DNA of 8,861 bases. Source: Cytophagales bacterium (lineage in GTDB: Bacteria > Bacteroidota > Bacteroidia > Cytophagales > Cyclobacteriaceae). Positions 1 to 4,574 of this stretch are shown piece after piece. A program made the position numbers and the translations under genes. Each line of letters starts with the position of its first letter. Positions within the stretch are counted from its first letter, which is position 1. The stretch is taken from NCBI GenBank assembly GCA_029262935.1, contig JAJCYK010000406.1:1-8861 (forward strand). Direction: 5' to 3'. The notes under the pieces were generated by a model. That model was not told where the DNA came from. It worked only from the letters and a program-made list of their open reading frames with translations, and made no database searches.

Positions 1-507
1 ATCGTTTGGTTGAGCTCCACTTCTGGTGACCACATTTTCAGGATCTACCTTTCCTACTGCGGTCACCGCTATTACCAATCCTGAATTGCTACTGGAAGTA
101 TCTCCCCCTACTAAATCCACACCATAATATTTACAGGCAGCTTGTATCCCTTCATAAAGCGTTTCCAGCGCCTCGAGAGAAAACCTGTTACTTAGTGCCA
201 AGCCTATGGTGATTTGCTCACAGCGGCCGTTCATCGCCACGATGTCTGAAATGTTTACCGTAACTGCTTTGTAACCCAAATGCTGTAGTGGGACATAGCT
301 CAAATCGAAATGCACACCCTCCAATAACAAATCTGTGGAGATAAGGCTGGACATTCCTTCATTCAATATAAGGGCAGCGTCATCGCCTACTCCTAGTTTT
401 GAGCTGCTGTTTTGTAATTTAATTTCTTTCGTTAAATGATCAATTAAGCCGAATTCTCCTAGGTTTTCTAGCTCAGTGCGCGATGAATTTGAAGCTTGAT
501 CTGTCAT
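1..507 (-). CDS. thiL: thiamine-monophosphate kinase, N-terminal part (cut by window edge)
   Basis: ThiL phosphorylates thiamine monophosphate to thiamine pyrophosphate with ATP in the cytoplasm, the last step of TPP synthesis. The frame is open from an ATG at 507-505 through base 1, giving the first 169 residues of a protein that is usually about 325-350 long; the C-terminal half lies outside the window. Family motifs appear in the expected order: GEFGLID near residue 17, the GDDAA metal/ATP motif at 41-45, STDLLLEGVHF at 57-67, GYKAVTVNISDI at 78-89, and LVGGDT at 132-137. This is the AIR-synthase-like (PurM/ThiL) ATP-binding fold. The start is supported because the GEFGLID block begins only 16 residues in, as is usual. 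On the minus strand a TCGATTTG octamer (546-539), one base off the Bacteroidota -7 consensus, lies about 30 bases upstream, without a clear -33 element. The family call is secure; nothing can be said about the missing half. Confidence 0.93.
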   Translation of the reverse strand, partial: MTDQASNSSRTELENLGEFGLIDHLTKEIKLQNSSSKLGVGDDAALILNEGMSSLISTDLLLEGVHFDLSYVPLQHLGYKAVTVNISDIVAMNGRCEQITIGLALSNRFSLEALETLYEGIQAACKYYGVDLVGGDTSSSNSGLVIAVTAVGKVDPENVVTRSGAQPND

Positions 508-633
508 GATATTATTAAGTATTGATCTTTTACTGGTGCAAATCGATGGTTAAAATTACATGCATTGGATTCTGACTTACATGATCCAATATGGCCTGAG
601 GAATAATAGTAAATTAGATTCAAACTCGTTTAT
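508..633. other. divergent intergenic region, thiL / small lipoprotein
   Basis: These 126 AT-rich bases separate thiL (minus) from the small lipoprotein gene (plus) and should carry promoters for both. I see no exact TAnnTTTG element. The nearest matches are TCGATTTG on the minus strand (546-539) towards thiL and TAAATTAG on the plus strand (610-617) towards the lipoprotein. Each is one base off, and neither has a TTG at the expected -33 spacing. There is no convincing ribosome-binding site, riboswitch or hairpin; in particular I do not see a THI-box-like fold ahead of thiL, though this was judged by eye. Confidence 0.4.
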
Positions 634-768
634 ATGTTAAAAAAGATACTTCTTGGACTAATATTAGGAGCCTTCTTGGCGTCATGTGGGGTACGACCAC
701 AATATAAAACCGCTAAAGGCAAAAAAAAGAATCGCTATTACAACTCGGTTCAATATCAAAAGCCTTAG
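634..768 (+). CDS. very small basic lipoprotein, 44 residues, function unknown
   Basis: The ORF starts at ATG 634 and stops at TAG 766-768. It encodes 44 residues with a textbook type II signal peptide: Met-Leu-Lys-Lys, a hydrophobic stretch (residues 5-16), then the lipobox Leu-Ala-Ser-Cys with Cys18 as the predicted lipidated residue. The mature part would be only 27 residues, with eight Lys/Arg, four Tyr and no Asp or Glu. No acidic residues follow Cys18, so the Bacteroidota surface-export signal for lipoproteins is missing; I infer anchoring facing the periplasm. The last four bases overlap the stop of the convergent epimerase gene. I recognise no family, and no Shine-Dalgarno sequence precedes it, as is common in this phylum. 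The clean signal peptide argues for a real gene; the small size is the main reason for doubt. It is short enough to be missed by standard gene callers. Confidence 0.68.
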   Translation: MLKKILLGLILGAFLASCGVRPQYKTAKGKKKNRYYNSVQYQKP

Positions 769-1166
769 CGGATTTCCTGACAAAGCTCTACCAGAACCCC
801 ATGTGCGGACTTAGGATGAACAAAGCTAACTAGCTTATTATCAGCCCCTATTTTGGGTTCTTCATTTAAAACCCGAAATCCTTCTGATTTTAAACGGGCA
901 ATCTCTGCAAAGATATCGTCTACTTCAAAGGCCACGTGATGCAGACCTTCACCCCTTTTTTCAATGAATTTGGCAATTGCACTTTCTTTCGAAGTGGCTT
1001 CCAACAATTCTATTTTACTATCACCAGTTTGAAAAAAAGAGGTTTTAACTCCCTCAGAATCAACCTCTTCGTGTTTGTAAGGTTCTTGACCCAGAAGCCG
1101 TTTATAGCATTTATCAGCCTCCGAAAGGTCTTTTACGGCAATCCCCAGATGCTCAAGCTTTAGCAT
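765..1166 (-). CDS. mce: methylmalonyl-CoA epimerase (VOC fold)
   Basis: This enzyme interconverts the (S) and (R) forms of methylmalonyl-CoA, linking propionyl-CoA carboxylation to methylmalonyl-CoA mutase and succinyl-CoA. The 133-residue product has the usual length and the paired beta-alpha-beta-beta-beta modules of the vicinal-oxygen-chelate fold. Likely metal ligands are His6 (LEHLGIAV), Glu53 (KIELLEAT), one of His76/His77 (GLHHVAFEVDDI) and Glu127 (VLVELCQ). Their spacing and context match methylmalonyl-CoA epimerases rather than glyoxalase I. The ATG at 1166-1164 puts the first ligand six residues in, as expected; another ATG five bases upstream is out of frame. The gene diverges from the iscA-type gene across a 119-base gap and overlaps the small lipoprotein stop codon tail to tail by four bases. 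No mutase gene is visible in the window. Confidence 0.92.
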   Translation of the reverse strand: MLKLEHLGIAVKDLSEADKCYKRLLGQEPYKHEEVDSEGVKTSFFQTGDSKIELLEATSKESAIAKFIEKRGEGLHHVAFEVDDIFAEIARLKSEGFRVLNEEPKIGADNKLVSFVHPKSAHGVLVELCQEIR

Positions 1167-1193
1167 GTCATGTAACTTCTAGTAATAATTAAT

Positions 1194-1201
1194 TAACTTT
1201 G
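1194..1201 (+). promoter_or_regulatory. candidate Bacteroidota -7 promoter element for the iscA-like gene
   Basis: The octamer TAACTTTG matches the Bacteroidota -7 consensus TAnnTTTG at every fixed position and lies about 85 bases upstream of the ATG at 1286, implying a leader of roughly 75-80 bases. No TTG is present at the usual -33 spacing, so the call rests on half of the bipartite promoter. The same octamer occurs upstream of the PurF-like gene. Confidence 0.35.
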
Positions 1202-1226
1202 TGCGAAGGTCGAAACTTTTAATCAG

Positions 1227-1245
1227 CATATAAAGTTTTTATATG
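1227..1245. repeat. perfect 8-bp inverted repeat with 3-base centre, possible operator
   Basis: The arms are CATATAAA (1227-1234) and TTTATATG (1238-1245), exact reverse complements around GTT. The repeat lies in the divergent gap between mce and the iscA-like gene and would fall in the leader of the latter if the -7 element at 1194 is used. It has no GC-rich stem and no T-run, so it is unlikely to be a terminator; a dimeric regulator site or chance in AT-rich DNA are the alternatives. Confidence 0.35.
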
Positions 1246-1249
1246 ACAA

Positions 1250-1266
1250 ATCGATTGAGTATCGAT
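1250..1266. repeat. paired ATCGAT palindromes spaced one helical turn apart
   Basis: ATCGAT occurs at 1250-1255 and again at 1261-1266, separated by TGAGT, so the centres are 11 bp apart and on the same face of the helix. Both lie 20-36 bases upstream of the iscA-like start codon. The first copy overlaps a minus-strand TCGATTTG (1254-1247), a near match to the -7 promoter element for mce. A regulatory role is inferred only from geometry and position. Confidence 0.25.
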
Positions 1267-1285
1267 CCTGTAAATTTCGAATATC

Positions 1286-1612
1286 ATGATTACAGTAACT
1301 GAAAAAGCTAAAAGTAGAATTGCTGAATTAAAGCAACAGGAAAGCGCGGAGGAGGAAAAGCACCTAAGGGTATCTGTATCTGGTGGAGGCTGCTCAGGTC
1401 TTATGTACAACCTCACATTTGATGAGGCCATATTGGATTCTGATGAGATATTTGAAGATAACAGCGTAAAAATACTAGTAGACAAGAAAAGCCTACTTTA
1501 TTTATTAGGCACAACCCTGGATTTCTCAGATGGGTTGAATGGTAAGGGATTTCAGTTTATTAATCCTAACGCCAGTCGTACCTGTGGCTGCGGAGAAAGC
1601 TTTGCCGTTTAG
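1286..1612 (+). CDS. IscA/SufA/HesB-type iron-sulfur cluster carrier
   Basis: A-type carrier proteins receive Fe-S clusters (or iron) and pass them to apo-proteins in the cytoplasm. The 108-residue product is the usual family length. It has the three diagnostic cysteines: Cys36 in GGGCSGLMY and the C-terminal pair Cys100/Cys102 in RTCGCGESF, followed by the short FAV tail. The block FINPNASRTCGCG is highly typical. The ATG at 1286 places the conserved ITVTEKA strand at the very N-terminus, so the start is secure. It is not next to suf or isc genes here: upstream it diverges from mce, and downstream its stop is one base from the stop of the convergent PurF-like gene. Which A-type subtype it is (IscA, SufA or ErpA) cannot be decided from sequence alone, so no symbol is given. 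Two palindromic sites and a -7-like octamer lie upstream. Confidence 0.93.
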   Translation: MITVTEKAKSRIAELKQQESAEEEKHLRVSVSGGGCSGLMYNLTFDEAILDSDEIFEDNSVKILVDKKSLLYLLGTTLDFSDGLNGKGFQFINPNASRTCGCGESFAV

Positions 1613-1613
1613 G

Positions 1614-3494
1614 CTAGTACGCCCTCACGGTTTTACCTTCCATAAAATTAACAAAAGCCCGATTAACTACTTTATTCCCTCCAGGTGTAGGGTAGTCACC
1701 AGTGAAATACCAATCACCTAAATGATTAGGACAGGCTTTGTTCAAATTCTCAACTGTTTGGTAAATTACTTCGACTTTTATTTGACTATATCGCGATGAG
1801 ATTATTTTTGCGATCTTTTCGGATATCTCCTCGTATTTAAACGGGGCATAGAGCTCCTTGACATGATTAACCTTATTGTCTGTTATCCGCAAACATTTCT
1901 GATATACCTGATCAACCAGCAATCTCATACCTTGTTCTTCCAACAGCTCTGTAACGGCCCGAAATGCAATAAAATCTTTCATCTTCGACATGTCAATACC
2001 ATAGCAGTCTGGAAATCTTATTTGGGGTGCTGAGGATACTATAACAATCTTTTTTGGCTCTAATCGCATAAGCATAGCCAGTATGCTTACTTCCAGGGTT
2101 GTCCCTCTTACGATGGAATCGTCAATTACCACCACGGTATCTTGACCTTTTTTTATCACTTCGTAGGTAGTATCGTAAACATGAGCCACCAAATCATCCC
2201 GATGATCATCGTCGGTGATGAAAGTGCGCAACTTGGCATCCTTTAAAACCAGCTTTTCCACTCGAGGGCGGAAATTAAGGATGTCTTCTTTTGCATCTAC
2301 ATGGGGTTTACCTTCAATAAACACTTCCATTCTGCGCTGCGCTAAAAATTCTTCCAAGCCTTCCATCATTCCTAAATATGCAGTTTCTGCAGTATTGGGG
2401 ATATAGGAGAAAACAGTATGTTTTAGATCAAAATTAATTGACTTAAGAATCTGGGGAACTAGTAACTTTCCAAGTTGCTTACGCTCATGATAGATATCGG
2501 GGTCGGACCCGCGACTAAAATAAATACGTTCAAAGCTACACGACTTTTTCTCCAGGGGTTCCCTAATCTTATACTGTCCGTAGTCCCCATTGCGATCCAC
2601 AATCAGGGCCTGGCCCGGCTGTACTTCTTCTATTTCACTATACGCTACATTGAACGCAGTCTTAATTGCCGGTTTTTCTGATGCTGCCACGATCACTTCA
2701 TCGTCGGCGTAGAAATAGGCGGGCCTTATACCTGAAGGATCCCGGGCTACAAAGCTTGCACCATAGCCAGTCATGCCTACCATGGCATACCCTCCGTCAA
2801 AGTCCTTACAGGATCTTTGTAGCACACGCTCCAAATCAAGTTCATTTTCTATAATCTCAGTAATTTCCTGATTGCTGTATTGTCCCTTGTATTGATCGAA
2901 TAGCTTTTGGTTTTCTTCATCCAAAAAATGGCCAATCTTTTCTAATACGGTGACGGTGTCTACCTTTTCTTTTGGATGTTGGCCTATGGTCACCAAAGTC
3001 TCAAATAAGTCATCGAGATTGGTCATGTTGAAGTTGCCGGCCAATACCAGGTTCCTGCTCCTCCAATTGTTCTGTCGCAGCATGGGGTGGCAGTTTTCTA
3101 CCTTATTACCACCATGGGTACCATAGCGCAAATGTCCCATCCAAACCTCACCGGTAAAAGCACAGTTTTCTTGCATCCATTGTGCTTCCGAAAATTTGGC
3201 GCCACCTTCTTTGCGGGCTTTGTCAAATTTCTTTTCCAATTTGCTGAAGATATCCAAAATCGGTTGTTGCTTTACAGATCGATAACGGCTTATAAATCGG
3301 CAGCCAGGCGGTACACTGAGTTTTATATTGGCCACACCAGCACCGTCTTGTCCGCGATTGTGCTGCTTCTCCATAAGCAGATATAATTTTTTTACCGCGT
3401 AGAGTGGTGAACCGTATTTATCGATGAAATACTGAAGGGGCTTGCGTAAGCGAATTAAAGCTATTCCGCATTCGTGCTTGATAGCATCACTCAT
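1614..3494 (-). CDS. PurF-like amidophosphoribosyltransferase, long form (626 residues)
   Basis: PurF makes 5-phosphoribosylamine from PRPP and glutamine, the first step of purine synthesis. Here an N-terminal class II glutaminase domain (about residues 9-300) precedes a phosphoribosyltransferase domain (about 315-620). Visible are the predicted nucleophile Cys9, which needs removal of eight residues; RGQDGAG 47-53; GHLRYGTHG 120-128; Asp179 in VDTVTVL; RDPSGIRPAY 251-260; an intact PRPP loop, VVVIDDSIVRGTT 454-466; and the tail FTGDYPTPGG 597-606. Usual PurF is about 470-520 residues; extra segments lie near residues 57-118 and 381-420. Two sites differ from canonical PurF: AGNF (152-155) stands where NGN carries the oxyanion-hole Asn, and KLRTFI (421-426) replaces the catalytic-loop motif NRYVGRTFI. 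The C-terminal CxxC of Fe-S-containing PurF also appears absent. It may be the only PurF or a paralogue beside a shorter one, so I give no symbol. A -7-like octamer lies 22 bases upstream. Confidence 0.85.
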   Translation of the reverse strand: MSDAIKHECGIALIRLRKPLQYFIDKYGSPLYAVKKLYLLMEKQHNRGQDGAGVANIKLSVPPGCRFISRYRSVKQQPILDIFSKLEKKFDKARKEGGAKFSEAQWMQENCAFTGEVWMGHLRYGTHGGNKVENCHPMLRQNNWRSRNLVLAGNFNMTNLDDLFETLVTIGQHPKEKVDTVTVLEKIGHFLDEENQKLFDQYKGQYSNQEITEIIENELDLERVLQRSCKDFDGGYAMVGMTGYGASFVARDPSGIRPAYFYADDEVIVAASEKPAIKTAFNVAYSEIEEVQPGQALIVDRNGDYGQYKIREPLEKKSCSFERIYFSRGSDPDIYHERKQLGKLLVPQILKSINFDLKHTVFSYIPNTAETAYLGMMEGLEEFLAQRRMEVFIEGKPHVDAKEDILNFRPRVEKLVLKDAKLRTFITDDDHRDDLVAHVYDTTYEVIKKGQDTVVVIDDSIVRGTTLEVSILAMLMRLEPKKIVIVSSAPQIRFPDCYGIDMSKMKDFIAFRAVTELLEEQGMRLLVDQVYQKCLRITDNKVNHVKELYAPFKYEEISEKIAKIISSRYSQIKVEVIYQTVENLNKACPNHLGDWYFTGDYPTPGGNKVVNRAFVNFMEGKTVRAY

Positions 3495-3515
3495 GAGAGC
3501 AGATTATGTAAGAGA

Positions 3516-3523
3516 CAAAGTTA
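3516..3523 (-). promoter_or_regulatory. candidate Bacteroidota -7 promoter element for the PurF-like gene
   Basis: Read on the minus strand, 3523-3516 is TAACTTTG, an exact match to TAnnTTTG, ending 21 bases before the ATG at 3494. That spacing suits a short leader. No TTG is found at the -33 distance; instead that region holds the tandem repeat at 3535-3548. If active, it would give the PurF-like gene its own promoter separate from murI. Confidence 0.4.
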
Positions 3524-3534
3524 ATATTTATAAC

Positions 3535-3548
3535 TGGAATTTGGAATT
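3535..3548. repeat. tandem 7-bp direct repeat upstream of the PurF-like gene
   Basis: TGGAATT occurs twice back to back (3535-3541 and 3542-3548), 12-25 bases upstream of the candidate -7 element, over the region where a -33 element would be. It could be a regulator half-site pair or simply a short duplication; nothing in the sequence decides this. Confidence 0.25.
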
Positions 3549-3557
3549 GATCCTTCA

Positions 3558-4370
3558 TTAATCCCATAATGTTGATCTTTCCAAATTAATTTTCTCTCCA
3601 AAGAACAACCGAGTTGAAGCTTCGAAAGATTCCGTGAAATCTGAAACCATAAAATAATCATCTTGCTGATCCTGAGTACTGGCCAGGTTGTGAAATTCCA
3701 AAAAACCCTTTAATGCCCGGGCTACTATTTCGGAACTGTCGATTACTTCTACCAACGGTCCGTAGTATTTTCTAATAGCCCTTTTTATTAATGGGTAATG
3801 AGTACACCCCAGAATCAATGCCTCCAAATCCTGCAGCCATGGGTCTCTGAGATATTTTTTTAATATCTTCTTGCTAATGTCGCCCGTAAAAAAACCCTCC
3901 TCAATCATGGGTACAAGTAAAGGTGTGGCTAGAGCTTTTAGTTTAATTCCACAACGCAGGGCTTCCACTTTGTGTTCATAAACCTGCGAATTGACGGTTT
4001 GTTTGGTACCAATTAATCCTACCGTTTGTTCCTGATAGCTTTCTCGTAGATAGGCCACCACAGGATCAATCACATTGAGCACTTTCGCGCTACTCCCTAC
4101 ATACTCTTTAACCAACTCAAATGCCGCGGCACTAGCGGAATTACAAGCGATTAAAATGAGTTTACATCCATGGTCCAACAGCAACTGGGTAATTTTAATG
4201 GAATAGGCCTGTATAGCGGCAGTAGACTTATCTCCGTAAGGTAAATGCGCGGTATCCCCAAAATAAATAATGCGTTCAGCGGGTAGTTCCCGCTTTACGG
4301 CACGGGCCACAGTAAGTCCGCCGATTCCGCTATCAAAAATACCAATGGGCGCACTGGATGCTGATGCCAT
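3558..4370 (-). CDS. murI: glutamate racemase
   Basis: MurI interconverts L- and D-glutamate without a cofactor, supplying D-Glu for peptidoglycan. Using the ATG at 4370-4368 the product is 270 residues, the normal size. In that numbering the two catalytic cysteines are Cys76 in IACNSASAAA and Cys189 in LGCTHYPL, with His191 beside the second and Asp13 in the opening GIFDSGIGGLTV motif; YFGDTAHLPYG (36-46) and VIDPVV (100-105) also match the family. The frame stays open upstream to a TTG at 4400-4398, adding ten residues (MEIFEQNFSS), but no ribosome-binding site favours it and the ATG gives the usual short lead into IGIFDSG. The PurF-like gene follows on the same strand after 63 bases, so the two may be co-transcribed, although that gap carries its own candidate promoter element. 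Confidence 0.94.
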   Translation of the reverse strand: MASASSAPIGIFDSGIGGLTVARAVKRELPAERIIYFGDTAHLPYGDKSTAAIQAYSIKITQLLLDHGCKLILIACNSASAAAFELVKEYVGSSAKVLNVIDPVVAYLRESYQEQTVGLIGTKQTVNSQVYEHKVEALRCGIKLKALATPLLVPMIEEGFFTGDISKKILKKYLRDPWLQDLEALILGCTHYPLIKRAIRKYYGPLVEVIDSSEIVARALKGFLEFHNLASTQDQQDDYFMVSDFTESFEASTRLFFGEKINLERSTLWD

Positions 4371-4574
4371 AGAGCTGAAATTTTGCTCAAATATCTCCAA
4401 TATTTTTTAATTACTAGATTTCCCGTAAAAAAATCCCCGTTTGGTTGAAAAAATAGCGCCCAGCGGACCATTGCTAGAGGTCTTTTTTTAAAAAAAGTTA
4501 AGCTACTTTATAAAAAGTGTGTGATTAGCCAATTTGTCATTATATTCATAGTTAAGTAAAATCTTATCATTCTT
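4371..4574. other. divergent intergenic region, murI / korA-like
   Basis: About 200 AT-rich bases separate murI (minus) and the korA-like gene (plus) and should hold the promoters of both. I found no exact TAnnTTTG octamer on either strand. The nearest matches are TACTTTAT on the plus strand (4504-4511), two bases off, and TATTTTTT on the minus strand, one base off, near 4454-4447. The most distinctive element is the T7A7 palindrome listed separately. No ORF with plausible coding character and no tRNA-like fold was seen. Confidence 0.45.
4482..4497. repeat. perfect 16-bp A/T palindrome (C-T7-A7-G)
   Basis: The sequence CTTTTTTTAAAAAAAG is a perfect palindrome without spacer, 78 bases before the korA-like ATG. 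Because it has no loop it is not a plausible intrinsic terminator. Phased A/T tracts of this kind can act as UP-like elements or as sites for architectural proteins, but here this is inference from composition and position only. Confidence 0.35.

Noticed and set aside
936..1163. Plus-strand open frame of 75 codons antisense to the epimerase gene
   Set aside because: It is embedded in a clear methylmalonyl-CoA epimerase gene, and its Phe-rich translation reflects reversed Lys/Glu codons.
4371..4400. Extended murI start at a TTG (ten extra residues)
   Set aside because: The ATG at 4370 gives the normal lead into IGIFDSGIGG. The extra residues are not family-like and no ribosome-binding site supports the TTG.
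4482..4497. T7A7 palindrome as an intrinsic terminator
   Set aside because: It has no GC stem and no loop, and it lies between two divergent gene starts where no transcript needs to end.
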